A stretch of DNA of 64,000 nt from Dipylidium caninum (lineage: Eukaryota; Platyhelminthes; Cestoda; Cyclophyllidea; Dipylidiidae), in assembly GCA_017562135.1 (NCBI GenBank), contig QEYB01000275.1, positions 374,208 to 438,207 on the forward strand, in the 5' to 3' direction. Position numbers and translations under genes: made by a program. Shown here one piece after another: positions 1 through 14,200 of this stretch. The notes beneath the pieces were generated by a model. That model saw nothing but the letters and a program-made list of their open reading frames with translations. It was not told the DNA's origin and ran no database searches. Position 1 is the first letter of the stretch. Each line of letters opens with the position of its first letter.

Positions 1-3000
1 CGCTGCTTTTCATGCGGAGAAAGGTGAAAGGTAGGGCGACATCCACGACCGCCCTCTCACCTCGTCATAAAATCACGTCTAACACTTGGTTGAAGCCATC
101 GGGTCAGCGGCGTGGTGCACTTCAATGGCTTTCAAACTCCATGAAAGAGAAGGACGCCCAGATGGGAAGTGCTCAATGAAGAAAGTGACAGTGTAGAGGA
201 GCTAGAAGACAAATCCCAGCAATCACTACTACTGTCCACTAAGAAAAAAGTTCAACATTCCCCTTACCGAGTGAGTCTTCTAAGTAAATGGGACAATACA
301 CCAAATTGTTTCGAAGTTTGAGAAAAATGGGAGTTCGTGTTGAACACTGCCGACAGGAAAGTGGGCAGCACGAGTCACCGAGTGTTGGGAAATGGGAATG
401 AGACAGAAAGCAGCGCCATGGAACAGCGGCTGGTATGAATTGGCTGTACTAAAGTCCATTTGACAGTCCTATGGCGTTAATTTTCAGAACTAGGGGATAT
501 AGTTTTAATAAATGTCCCTAAATTTCCTGCCAGTGAGAGAGTAGCGTTTAGGGCACATGGCTTCAGTAAATAAGCGACAGATGAATAAAAATCGGACAAA
601 ATTGGGGAGGAATACTAGTCTCATAGCATTACTAAGGGTGAATGTTAAACTCATGCGAAAGTCGCGTAAAGTAGAGAAAGCCGCAGTTGATAGGTTAGAC
701 GTCACCAGACACTTGGAGTGATTTGAATTTAAGGATTTAGTCAAACACTCCGCAAAGTGACAAGTGAATTTTTAGTCCTACTGGAGTGAAAGTGGAATGG
801 ACAGAGATTTGGAGGAAAAAATCTCACCCAAGTCAGTTGGCGAGACAGAGGTGCCAAGCTCGATGCTTCGTGGGTAGTGACCACTTAGCTAAAAAACACG
901 AAAGAAGGCTATCGTTACGGGTGTGAGGGGAATATGGAGTAAGAGAAGGGTTTCGGGACGTTCTACGACAGGTTAACTGGACAAATAATCCATTGTTCGC
1001 GCCAAGGAAGCAATCTCTACCCTTGGACTCCCGTCATACCACCCAAGTGGGCAGAGGAAAGATGGCTTACTTGTACAATAACTACAATTATCACGACTGG
1101 TTAATGGCCAACTGTGATGTGACCTCGCTTAATGGTGTGAGGTGATAACTGCGTTCTCGAGAAGCCATTCCACTGCAAAACAGACGGAAAGGCCTCGATT
1201 TCAGGAATGTCAAGCTCTGTGAAAGCACGCGAATGAGGAGGCCACCTACTTGCCAACCGTCATCACGACTTCAGAGGACTTATGCCGCGTCTGAGTGAGC
1301 ACATCACCTAATGCAAGTCTCCATCATCGTCTAGACTTTCGCTTATTTCTATTTCAACATCAACTGGTGAAGTGTGTTTTAACTGGGTTTATCTTTCCAC
1401 GATTCGCCTTTACCGACACTGCAATGATTGTCGTTGTCCTTTCACCAGAACTATCGTTCACTTGGGGTTTTAATCCCCGAGGTGCAAGGGTTCCGCGATT
1501 TAATCACCACGACTGTCTGGCTAATGTACCAAGACCTATGCGTCAACAACTGAATGACTTATTAGCCAATCAAATACGTCCATCTGCTGGGGATGACTCA
1601 TCAAGCTCCTGAATCCCCAACTGTCCAATCGTCCTTAAGGGGTCTGTGTCTAGATATTTTGTTCAATGAAAACCCATATCCCACAGGCGCAATGCCCCGT
1701 TCCACCCTCACACATACACAACGACGATGCTTTTGCCCCTACCCAGGCACATTTACCACCCCACTGCCCCTCGATGACGTGTCACTCGCCCATTGGACCG
1801 AATGCAGACCAACAAGGTGCACACACAGAGAAAACAAAACGTCATGGGATTGGCATCGATGAAAAGAGTGTACGCCAAGCCAAAGGAGGTGGGGACCCGA
1901 AGCCCCACATTCTTGACAAGTTTAGCCGTAACACAGACACAAGCGTCTTTGTTGCATTAGGACGGATGTACGCCGTCATTGTTTCCGCGGTTAAAAAATG
2001 CGCCAAGGATTAGCTGCGTAGGTGGATGGAAAGGCGGTCTCTAGGCCTTGCATAGTCTAAGTCGGGAGATGCGGGAACAGACAAACATTTTCTCGCCCAG
2101 TTTTTGGTGTTTCAACTTCAGCATCTACATAAATCACAGTCCTCTGAAGGATCCACATTCGATGTGTAAAATAGTTAGGCGTAGTGCAAAAAGGCCCCAT
2201 ATAAACAGGAGATTATACGCTTTTAGCCCAGTTGGTAGTAGGACGACCGAAGGTTAGCCTTTAAAAGATTCAGCAAGACCGAGCTCCCAGCCTCTTGCAC
2301 TTGTCAAAAGTGACAGGCTCGGGTGACAGGACAGGAGCTTCGGAAGCTATAGGCAAATCCGACCACCAGTAATGATGATGATAAGTGAACTTTCTCCTGA
2401 CATGTGCGCAGGCTATTGTGAACCCGTGGAGGGGAGATGAGAATGTTCGGTTGAAGGGGGGGGGAGAGGATAAGTGGAGGATGAAGAAACGGAGATGCTA
2501 ATCAAATGAACACTACAACCAACTGAAACATGCATCGCATAATGAACAAAGATTAAAAAAGAGATTTGAGAAGGAATAACGCAGCGCGGCACTGCAGCCG
2601 TGGGACAGTACACGAGTGGCAAGACGAGTGGACAGCGTTAAGATCGAGCAGTTGAGCCGGTTAGAGGCCACTCAACGCAGTTCAGCAAGGCTGGACGCCG
2701 CAATCGTGCGAAAAAACGATCCCGGCGGTGTACAGTCTCACCGACTTTCCTCATTTTGTACTCCTTCCGGCCTGGCAGTAACGCATCAAGACATCCACCA
2801 CTTGTGGAGTTCTTGTGGTGGGGAGGCACGTGGACAGATCTCTGAAGCGGCACTCTTAGAAGGTCTTTGCCATTTGCTGCGGGAAAGCTCTGGAGCGTTG
2901 CACGACTTTTCAGCGTCTATGCATGTCTCGTCAAGGATGGGACGAGGTAGTCAAAACAACCCAACAATTTTGATGGCCACCTTGAGTGCCCGTGACGATT

Positions 3001-6000
3001 CGGGGGGGGGTCAAAGTGGTGTCACAGCCAGTCCGTCTCACTGTCTGCTGTCTTCATTGACGTTGGTGACGGGCCGAGGGCGGCGGCATGAAATGAGGGT
3101 GGGATGGCAAAAACAATCTCAACTGATGCCAAATCCAACCGTACACTGCGCATCCCTATTGCCACCCCTTAACACACCAACAGTGTGCAACACCGTCACT
3201 TCATCCTCTAAATGGTGAAACCGTGTCCGTCCGATGTTTATTAACAAAAAGAAAAAAATAAGCAAATCAGAGACCCCGCGAATTTCTAACGCCGACACGA
3301 CCACCTTAGCAGGGCGGCTAAGCGAGTGACATCGGTGACCATCGCCCCCCAGTGTGGCGGTGGAGAGGAAGCCCCCACACCGGTAAATAACTAAATTGAC
3401 TGCGAATGGGAAGGTTAGAGGAATGTTGGGGAGATTATGCGTCCCCAATCATAAAATCCTGTCGGAGCATTAAAAGGTGGTCCAACAAGTGGCCTTCGGG
3501 GACTGTTCAACTAGGCTATTTACTTAAATTGGGAAAAGTGGAGGAAGGTGAAAAGAGTACGGAGATTGTCAATCTTTCCTCGCTCCACCAGTTTTACCTA
3601 CACTGATCGGTCTCACGACTCGCCATTCGATGGCTTTCAGGTACGATCCACTCAATTTCGAGGAGGAGAAAGGGTAGAGGACCCTCAACCAGGCTGAAGC
3701 CAGCTCATAGTTCAAGTAAAGGGACTACTCACTTCGTTGGGACACAAGAGCCCCTCAAATTGCTGGCGCTGCCAACAAGTAAGGCCATCTGAGACGCAAA
3801 AAGAAAGTGCGAAGACGAAATGTTAACTCTACCAAGAGAGGTAAGGGATCGAGGATGGACGAAAATCGAGCCATGGTGTGCGCGGAAGCGACGATCTGGT
3901 GGGTGGGATTGGCGCGAAGGGGAAACAGGGAGGCACAAAATTAAAAGAGGTTCCAATGACAACTTCCGAGTTAAAACGAGGGAGCCACTCCTTCCCCAAT
4001 GGGAATAAAGATCCACTCACTCTTCTCAACCGCTGTTTGGTCGGATGTTTCGAAGTAAGAATCGGTCTGTCGCTAAACTCCAGTCTGGAAGAGGCAAGAT
4101 TCCTCGCCTTCGGTAGGAGATGCGGCGGGGAGAGTTCGTCTCCGGGTGAGAGAGAATTGGGTCCCGATTCGTCCATCGGCTCCGCAGTAGAAGCACTGCT
4201 TCGTGGACGGTCCTGGAAGGAGGTATCGAATATCACAAGCCATGTTGAGGTAGAATACTTCTTGGGACCTGCCCAAGACGGCCAAACACCACGATAAAAG
4301 GAAATTTAACTGAAAGATTGACTGGCAGTGTCCGAAGGATTGCGACTGGTCGGTATTTCGGTGTCCCACTGGGTGCGGATGTATCAGTGCGTGTTTTTGC
4401 GTATGTTAAAAACAGCGTTTAAAGAAGAGGCAAAATTGTTTAACCAAATCGAATTAGGATTGCGCCTCGATGTCTGGATTTCCGTAATCTACCCACAGTC
4501 ACTTTTCATGGAGGAGTGCAGGACAGATAGAGGGGGAAACTGAAGCCTCTATGTCTTGTCTCGAGCTTGCGTTATTTTTTTCGCTTCTATACCACAAAAT
4601 GTCAAAAGTTCGAGTTAGCCGGGGGCCGCAACACCCTCCGCTTAGTAAAAAGTCGAAGGAAAAGAGAATAACCACAACAGCAATGCAGCATTTTTTGGTT
4701 TCGAAGAGTCAGAGGACGATGGGGTGGTAGCCAAAAACCTGGGTGTCACGAGCATCTCCTCCGTGCTACAACAAAACGGGGACTTTTTTACCCTTTGGCG
4801 ATTCATCTCAGAACATCGTGCGGTTCTTAGGTTGTTGTGCTAAAGCTAAATCGCGAGCCCACATCCAATTGGCCAGATATCAGAGTCTCCAATTGGGCGT
4901 CTGTGCAACCACTTCACCGTCGGTATTGGCAGAAGATCGACATTGACATTTCAGTCGGGTCCACTGATCACAGCACATGGATGGGTGCATGGTCGCGTCA
5001 GTCCAAAAGAGGAGTGATAAAGGAGGGACAATGGGGAAGAGGTTCAGCAAAAGACAAAGAAGTAAATGCGACGGACAGGCGGCGATGATAAAGGGAGGGA
5101 ATAGGGGCGAAATACGACCTCTTACCTTTCCCATCTACTAATTGCATTCTATACGAAAAGAAACCAACTTCGCCTAATCGCGGCGTGACTGCCATGAAAC
5201 CATGATCCTTTCTTTTCACTGATAAACATTACCTTTTTCTCGGCCCTGTGCAAGGGCATGAATGCGTTGAATGATTATAAAAATGAGTGCTTCAGTCGAC
5301 AGTCCTGCGGTCATGTTTCTGGTCTCCCCCAGCTACTCTGCAAACTCGTAACGGATCGCTAGTCCATGCCATGGCATCACGTCGTACAAATTAGGCGAAA
5401 AGACGCGGAGTGGAGAGGACAGCCACATTGACATTGGCTATTTCAGCTGATGAGTATAGCCGGGGGCATACAAGCTCGGTGATGCGAAGAGTGGTCCAGT
5501 GAATCCGCGAGGCCTCTGACAGGCACGTCACCTTCAGTCTGACTGACAGCCAAGACCACCAGTCCCATTAACCAAGAGGAGGCGAAATAAGGGGGCAGCA
5601 TCAGGTAACCAGGACATGAGTCTCCACTTTCCCTCAATTCAATCTCGGTGAAAACCCATGGAGCAGCGAATGAATGCAAAATGGAAGACAATGTTGGCAA
5701 CTCAAAGGCATGCAGTACTTCCATCTAAGATACCAAGTTAATGGGTGAAGGGAAGAGAAAGAGGGATGAGAGATAAATGAAAGGACAAAGGAATTTACAA
5801 TAAAAGAGTCATTCAAATCTGAAGTTCATTTAGTTAATGGCCTTCTAACCAACCCTCTTCACATGAAATGAACGTGAGAAGTGGGGATAATTGAAGCAAT
5901 TGGAACACTTCCATCACTCCCAACCGCAGGGTGCCGAGGCGAGGATGAAAAAAGAAGAGGGCGACCGAAGAAAAATGGGTCAGACACATGGCTGAAATTG

Positions 6001-6478
6001 TCACGACCCAAGTCTTCAGGATTGAGGAAATGACGCCTACCCATAAAATATCCGACTTGCTGAAGAGGGAATATGGGAGGTTTGAGAAATCGAGGCAAAT
6101 GAAACATTAGTTTTAGGCAACTTAGTGCAGGGAATGGGCTCAAGTGAAGAAGACTGCGTTACATTGAAAGCAGCGACCTTGCAAGACTTTTTCGTTGGGG
6201 AGAGCAGATAAATTTAACATAATTTCTCTAGCATAGAAGAGGCAAAAAAAGGGAGGGAAATAAGACGGGCTGGGTTGAAGGAGGAGGGCATGGCAACTAG
6301 AGTTACCATTTATAGGCTCCAGCTGAGACGAAGGTTGTTCACACGAGAAAATCCAACTGCCGGTTGTATTAGTCACCGCTATGCCGACCAGACCAGTCGG
6401 CTGAATAACCAAGAGGACTTAAACCTGCTTTTGCTAACTTGCGTGCGTCAGTGCGGGTGTGGATTTGCGGAGGCAAAC

Positions 6479-6552
6479 TAGCCAATGGCTTCGTCGGATG
6501 ATTCCTATTGGTGACCTTGAAGTAGCCAATGGCTACGAGATCACGTGATGGA
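6479..6552. promoter_or_regulatory. CCAAT/E-box cluster
   Basis: The 11-base AGCCAATGGCT occurs twice (6,480 and 6,524), an inverted CCAAT (CTATTGG) sits between, and a palindromic GATCACGTGAT E-box follows at 6,539. Such groupings are typical of animal promoters, often bidirectional. No neighbouring gene was recognised, so the target is unknown. Confidence 0.35.
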
Positions 6553-7685
6553 ATGATAAGGTTAAGAAAGTTGGCGGATATACCGTAATTGCCCTTCGTC
6601 AACAAACTTTCTCGGGGATTTTGCCTCTTCATCAGTCCATGAAAAAGGAAACATAAAGTTTCTAACTCTTTTAATGCTTATAGACATAGATAAATGGAGT
6701 CAACCGGCAATTGGAATGTTTCCTATCCAATCCACTAAAGAGGGCGAAACGAGACTGTAAGTTAGACATACTTGGTAGACTGGTGAGTTACAAACCCGAC
6801 ACCTATCTCAAGTCAAATTGTAGAATCAGGCAGGAGTTTCATGTGATGCACTCCTAAAACACTCAGGTAGGCAAGATTTGCGATTTCAGGTTGTGATTGA
6901 CCGCGATAGACAATTTTAGCTGTTAGGTAGAGAAAATACAATGGAAATGACCAATATCTTCAATTCTGTTTATCTTCCAGCTTTCAGCATAAAAAAATAA
7001 GACGTGGTATTTCATCAGCATCCCAGAACAAGAAAAAACGAGGCAAGTGAACGTATGCTTTGGACAATCGGGGAAAATCAGGCCCTTCTAACCTCTGGAC
7101 CCAAGTTAATTTCTGCTTTAACGTCCAAGCAATACCCGCTACACTGTCGAATTACATCCCGTTAAGTTGGCGCCGTGAATTGATGAACTGGGGATGATCG
7201 GAGAGAGAGGCTTTGACATGCGGTAGGAGTATTAAAAAGGGCTTTATATCGTTAAAATAAGTCTAGTTCCATGAAAACCAGACAGTGATAAAAGAAGACG
7301 GCGAAGAATGATCAACGAACCGATCTCGCCCAATGAAAGTGTTACCTGGCCATGTTATACTGGTTCATAAAGGTTGTTAGATTTACAGCCGGGTCCCTAA
7401 AAGTTGTCTGTACATGAGTTAAATGTGATTGACCACCGTTAACTAACACATCAGTGGTGTGTGTAGGTGCGAATTGAACACGTTTAGTGGGTGGGGCCTC
7501 TCAGCCTACTTATATCCAACATCAGTAGCACAGAGAACAGTCTACCGGGCTTTGATGTCCACTTAAATAGCAACGCGAATATACTGCGATGCCAGTGTCC
7601 TCCGAATCATCAATGTGAATTCCACACATTGTGAAGCCCCTATTTCTCCACTGGTGGAGGAAGGCACACCCACCTGAGCCGAAGC

Positions 7686-7736
<51 letters not shown>
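7686..7736. repeat. (TA)n(TG)n microsatellite
   Basis: About 14 TA units run directly into about 12 TG units. A compound dinucleotide repeat in non-coding DNA; the open frame over it is an artefact. Confidence 0.95.
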
Positions 7737-8705
7737 ACCATCCTTCGAGGAATGCGTTAAACTGGCTTGTCATGCACTTCAGTCACAGTGCGTAGGGCAC
7801 CGATGAGGTCAGTGGCACTCCGGACAGAGTCTTGACCACCGCCACAAGATGAAGGTTAGACGCGAGAGATAATCAAAATGGGAACTGCAGCTACCCCGCG
7901 ACGACACAAGCCTCGGTTTTCCAAATGCGACTTACGGACGTCCACTCGAGGAGTGGCCTTACAGGAAAGGGCAAAAGTGCATGTTGCATAACTCGGTAGT
8001 CCTGCGTTCGTCTACCGCCCGGAAAAAAAACGGATACAGTTGCTGCCGAGGCAGATGACTTCCGGTTTGGTGTCGAGATAAGCGACCTTTGCATTTGTTT
8101 TCAAAAACACCTTTGGCGCCATCGTCAACTCCTTTGGAAGCAGCCAAAATGTCAGCCATTCACAAGCCAGCGCGGTTATGATGAACGCCACCGGTAACGT
8201 GGTTCTTTCGGCGAATCCTCGACCCATGCCCAAGGTAGAGACGCCACTCGACAGTTGCCAGGCCATTAGCGGGTCCCGGCGGGAGGCCGCCGATTACCAA
8301 TGCGAGGTGGAAGTTGCCAGCGTTGACCGGCTTTTTTATGCAACCGGGATTAGGGGACGAATAAACCTGGGGCTAACGTCAAGCCACTTCTCTAATCAGC
8401 AAGAAATGCTGAAAATGTTTGGATGAGGTTAGGGCAAGACAATGCCAGAGGAAATGCGCCACATCACTTTATGCCTTGCATTTCAACCGGGTTCCGTTTC
8501 CTCTTCAAAGTCGCCTCATCTCACCGATTTGCCCCGGAGCTCACATTGCCAGGGACTATTTGTCGAGCGGTAGTGGGCTCTGGACTCATTAAATATTAAC
8601 TTTTCGAGGTCGGCCTATTTCCTCGTCTGATATTACAGAAATTAGAGCTCTCACTTCGAACAGTCCATTAAACTCCTAGACAAAAAGTAAGCAATGTCAA
8701 CTTAC

Positions 8706-11177
8706 ATTTGACATGGAAAAGAGTCTAAACCTTCCAAAGATGCCGTGGGTTTTTGTCGGCAGGCTAAGTTTGGGCAAAGCCGGTGGATTGGCTGGTGAAA
8801 ATGGTCGCGGAGGAGCCTCGCTGAGGCTATGGTGCTTGGTGGTGCAGGGCGACGTGGGCTTCGCTGACTTTTCCGGCGACGGTGTCGTCAAGGTGGTGGT
8901 GGAAGCTGTCGCATTGCCGCTGCTCGTGCTGCCACTGGAGTTTGAACAATTCATCTGTGGGGATGTCGGCTCGTGGATCTCGGTTAGGGTCTGTAAGGGG
9001 GCAAAAGAAACACATGCTTCGAGTGAAATCAACCCTCCCCTCAGGGTCCCCTGGAGGACGGCAGGCTGCTCGATCTGCGAACGGTGTGAACACCTTCTAT
9101 TTCCCTAAACCGAACAGCATGCCGGGTCAAGATATACGTTAACAGAGGCATTTATAAGGTTAGCATGTTTTGGTTTAAGTAGGGCTACTGCGAAAGTCGA
9201 CGATACTACTTATATTGGACAAGGAGGACATAAGTAGAACATGACTCCAGAGGTAATCTCACAAATGGCGAAGAAAATTTTTACTAATTATTCTTCCTCT
9301 CAATCGACAATAGCATTTTTTACATTTCCTAACTGTAGCTGCGCTGCGAATTTCAGAGGAAGCATATCCAAAAAAAACATTTCCCCCCGGCCTGAGCGTT
9401 AGTTTACACGGTTGAAAGAATTCTCATCGTCGCTAATCCTTCCGAACTCCCATTCTTTTGCCGTAATGACTGTTCATTCAGCCCTGCAACCATCCTTTTA
9501 CCGAATAAATCGGAACACAAAAAGCCGTGTCTACGTGCGCTCCATCACTTTCAGACTGAAAGCTGCAGAGTAAATTAATCGCAATGGGATTTGACTTGAG
9601 GCACAAAGCATGACGAGATTTGAATGGGCGGCTGGTAAAGAGGCTGAATTAGAGTCGGCTGAAGGAGAGGGGAAAAAACCCACCAATCAACCAAACAAAT
9701 CACAACTCGGCGAATGGTGAAGACACTATATTTCTAACAAATTAATATTTAAAACATTTTGTGAGTTAACAAGAATAACGTTTGCCGGAGAGAGTTTAGG
9801 GCAGCAGAGAATCCTCAATGGAACCCGCGGCCGGGCATCAGTCATTTAAGCAATAAAAGGCGAAACACGATTTCATGAGGGGAAAAAGGCGGCCATGAAA
9901 TGAGTACAAGGTTGCGTTTTAAGAGGAGACCTCATAAAACAAACGAGCGTTAATTTAACTGAGTTTATCCCCTGAAAATTATAGAACTGAAAGAAGACGT
10001 GTTTCAGGAAGCAAAAGAGAAAAAATAACCTGAGAAGATAAAACTCAAATGCGTATAAGTTAATGGACAAAGACCTCAGTGGTGCAAAGATGCGTCTTTA
10101 GCCAAGGCTACAAACTGTTTTGATTTCACTTCAGCACCACTCCACGCGGGGAGGACGCATCCGCACAAGGAAGACATCTCCACCCTTGAATTCCTAAAGC
10201 CCGCTCGCCACCCATCGCAGCCTTCCACTATCCCGAGTTTGCAGACATCCTCGCCATTATCATCCGAATACGCTAACAGTGTATGATTTTCGCCAAAGGG
10301 AGGCCCGATTACATGAGGAGAGAGGAAAACGAGAGCTCGCCCCTTTGGATTGACAACGAAACACACGGTAGTTGCGTTACAATGCGAGCAGTCTCGACGG
10401 AATGTGCACTCGCAGACACGATTTATGCCAGTTTATGCCACCTCCCATTAGGGTGGCTGCAAGACTGCCTCGAAAGGACATTTCCCCACCTCTAACGCGT
10501 GCCCTCCTAACATCCCAGCTGCACTTAGGTGACATGATCTACTGCTCCCTGCACCACATCCCATGTCCACACGCGGCATATGCGCTGTCGGGGCACTGCA
10601 ACAAGCTTCTTCTTCTTCTTCTTCTTCTTCTTCTTCTCCACCTTTCTGCCACCATCGTCTATGTCGTCAGCGTCGGTGTCGGTGTCAGTGTCGGCGTCGG
10701 CGTCGGCGTAGGTGGTGCTCGGCAGCGCATTCACTCTCCACCCACTCTCCTTTCCGCCATCCTGCGCCATCAATCCAGACGTCTTCGTCGAGATCCATTT
10801 CATCACCCCCATTCGCTTCTGTCGATCGACTCTGCGCCTCTCTGTGAAATCACTGCAGCTGATGAACGACTCCCAAGGGTGAAGTGCAGCCTCGTCAATC
10901 GGGATGCAACATGAGAAAAGCGTGCGGAGGAGGGGAGGGGGCGTAAGGAGGTGAAACCGACTCCCTCCGGCAGACACAACATCGTCACGTGTTGTCATTG
11001 CGACATCGTGTTCGCGCATCACTCGTCACTGTCACCGGTGCTCTCACCTGCGCCAACAGACAAACAGGCCGATCCAGCGCGAAGTATGTGAACCAACGCG
11101 CAATGGTTGCACCGGGGCGTTGCGGAGTCTGCACCTACACCCGTCTCCGAGGGCTTTCCTGCCTCTTTGTCCATGTC

Positions 11178-11213
<36 letters not shown>

Positions 11214-14200
11214 TAAGAGAAAGCGATCGAGAGTCCGCGGAGATAACGATGAAGTCGGAATAGTCTTGAGATGGCAGAACTCTACACCGATTTGTCGCAG
11301 GACAAGGATGCCAAGGCCAGACAGTAGACACAGCTGCTTATCACTGCCTTATTTGCATATCCGTAAATCAACTTATTCACTCTTGTCAAAGACTTTCTTC
11401 ACCCACCATTCACGAGTTCCACACTCCTCCTCCTCCTCCTCCCTGAGTCCTCCTCGTTTCCGGGTGGCCTCGACTCGCTCTCACTTAGTGCCTCGCAAAA
11501 GAGGAAGTCTCGTCTCCGCGGCGAATGGACGGGATTCGAGTGCTCAACACAACAGGTCAAGTTGCCTTCGTCACACGCCCACCAATTTGTCACACCTCTC
11601 ACCTCAGCGACACGACCCATCGCACCAGGGAAGCAGGCGTCTGCAGTCCCAGCCACCTGCGTCTGCTCCACACTGTCTCGCGCTCACCCGAAACGCGTGG
11701 GTGCAAGTATGCATGCAGCAAGCGGTTGGACGCACTGGCTGCACACACTTGCATGTGCATTGCATGCCTCAGGTTTTGACCCTGTCTCGAGGGTGCAAGC
11801 AAACCTTCCCTGCTCGCATCGCCACTCCAAATGTACCCCTTCAGTCCCCCATTTAAGCCCAGAATATCCCACTGCTCCGCCTCACGTAGTATTGCTCCCC
11901 ACCGCGAGCGTGGTTTGGTCTGTGGCTCCCCTCAAAGCAGCCCTCCATGTCCCTCCGCACCAACACTGTTCTTCACGTTGCATGCACTGAGAGAGCAACT
12001 GAAAGCCCCTTGGCGGGTGAGGCTCGCAGTGTTGAGTACATGAGAGAGACAATTGTCTGCACCACTTGGTGACTGCTTGTCATCTCGTCAGGACCAATGA
12101 GCCGCCAATCTATGACGTTGAGGGTATTCGGTAAAGACATCTGGGTGTTGGGACGTGACAGCGGATGTCTCGAGGATGCCACTTGACATCAAAGAAAGGG
12201 ACAATTCGTCGAGGACCGGCACCCACTGACATGTAGACAGTGGTGCTCTGATAGGCACTGATGTGGGGAAAAGTGCCTGGTGAAGGAGGTGGGATGGCGA
12301 CTGTAGATGACTCTACAGAGGTCGAAGAGTTAGGGGTGAATTGTAGCAAAGGTTTCACACAACTGGGCTACTGTTCCACCTGGCAGGCAGGTCGAAATGG
12401 TGGATCAAATTGCGGATGTCGCGATCCACTCGGTTCCGAAATTTTCAGACAATGCACAGTTTTTTTCTCTGCCTTCCGAACTGTTTTTAACTCTGCGATC
12501 TCACCCTTATACTTCGATTAAAAAGATTTTTTAATTATTCATCGGTATTTTTTCTGCCAATGCGATGATCTGTCTCCGAAGACAAACTATCCCTAACAAA
12601 TAGTCCCACGGTTATATAAAGCATACATACCATGGCCATGGTGGTGTTCTGCTCGATTTTCACTGTCATATTGGCTGCATTGACTGTTTCACTTTGTTGT
12701 CTCGACTGGTGCGAACAAATTTCAGCAATCACTATAAACGACATAAAAAGGTTACTCAACATTATTAAGTAGCAGTGTGTATATGTGCCATTTGCGAATT
12801 CTGTTTTTCGAAACTTATTAAGGCGAAAGTGAAATTCCTAACACAATGAGGCAAGAAAACGCTCTGGACTGGTCTTTCCACGAGGAAACTGTGAACGCAA
12901 AGGCGATGAGGAGGAGTGAGCCGCAATGAAGCCGTCATAGACACAAAGTAGCAAAATAGAAGACCATAACAACTTGAATACACCGATTATTTGACTCGTA
13001 TGTCAAAACAATGACCTTTCACTTCTGACAAGCAAAATGGAGAGAGTTGATGGTCTGGAAAAGGCGACGGATAAATAGCTCTCACCTCAAAAAACTGGCG
13101 GAAATCAATGTTTTCTTGGCTGGTGGTTCGAGATAATCTTTTATTTCGGAGAGTGATCGGAACCCCACAATCACACATTTAAGAACAAAAAAGGTTCTAA
13201 CAACTTGCGTGAATTTAAAATGGAATCGTAGGACATTTTGTTCCTGCCAACTAACTGTATAAGTGATTGATGACAATGTTCTAAATCAGTATTTATTTAT
13301 AGGCGCGGAAATGAAAAAAACTGAAGCAGACAATTAATGGAGCGCATGGCAACTTATATGGGGGAACTTGGAGAACGAGAAGGGACTTCCATCTTGACTA
13401 CCAATAGACATAACTCGTAAAAGGCTTGTCAAAAAAGTCTCATGGCAGAGTCTAGGGTGCATTCAACGTAGAGTCAAAAGTAATGCATAGTCCCAAGGGA
13501 TGAAGGGGGAATAGAAGAGGGCAAATAAGCAGGCCACAATAATGAAGGCAGGCAGGTGAAACTCAGAAGAGGGAGAAAGCCGCATTGCGAAATCGACACC
13601 CAATCAAAATGAAGGAGAGCCGCCGTCCAATAGGAAGAACGTACAGAAGGACCCCATCTGGGCTCCCTCCACTCAACCGAATTTAAATGGTTGATTTAAG
13701 CAAATAGAGCACATTTGTTACTGAATAATGATGGTGTCTATAACTGTTTATATTCACTTGATGGGCTTCGTGAGAGGACACAAAAAGAAGTCATTCATAT
13801 GGGCAGACGCAAGAATACTTACCATTTCGAGCAACAACCTCCGAAGGACGGCGACGAATAGGCGGGCCGTTGACTGGCATGATAAGCTCTTTGCCCTGCG
13901 GAATTGAAGGCAGTTGTTGACTTTTCACCCGGTAATGCACTCCGTGTTAAAAAGGTCATCCATGGAGAGATGGGGACCGGGCAAGTCGGAGAGACTCTTT
14001 GAAAGCATGAATTGAGGATGGAAGAAGAGTGGCACTTTACTGTTGTAAACAAGAGTCATCTCACTATTTCCCCCGTTACATACATTTGGAATTAATTGTG
14101 TGATGGCAGAAAGAAACGAGGGAGAAGGGCGGAAGAGCACTAGGAAATATTGTTTAGAAGAATTTTCACCTAACAAATCAGAGTGGCGCGGAGAAGGTCG

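Larger units (their letters stand above)
1..8705. other. No assigned gene
   Basis: No recognisable exon chain. A plus-strand frame at 2,616-3,218 (200 codons, containing LEATQRSSARLDAAI and ISEAALLEGLCHLLRESS) is partly protein-like, but I found no convincing splice context. The rest contains short random frames, the microsatellite at 7.7 kb and the CCAAT/E-box cluster at 6.5 kb. Confidence 0.4.

Noticed and set aside
6590..6640. Possible hammerhead ribozyme core on the minus strand (CTGATGA followed by GAAA)
   Set aside because: The bases between the two core motifs do not form a proper stem II next to GAAA, and flanking stems I and III are not evident.
10372..10914. 180-codon frame with Leu run and Gly/Val repeats
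   Set aside because: The Leu run is a TTC repeat in another frame. It lies wholly within repeat copy A and is disrupted in copy B.
11107..11856. 249-codon plus-strand frame inside repeat copy A, and the 142-codon frame in both copies
   Set aside because: It spans GT and CTC microsatellites, its composition is low-complexity, and it is conserved only because the two copies are nearly identical. No domain was recognised.
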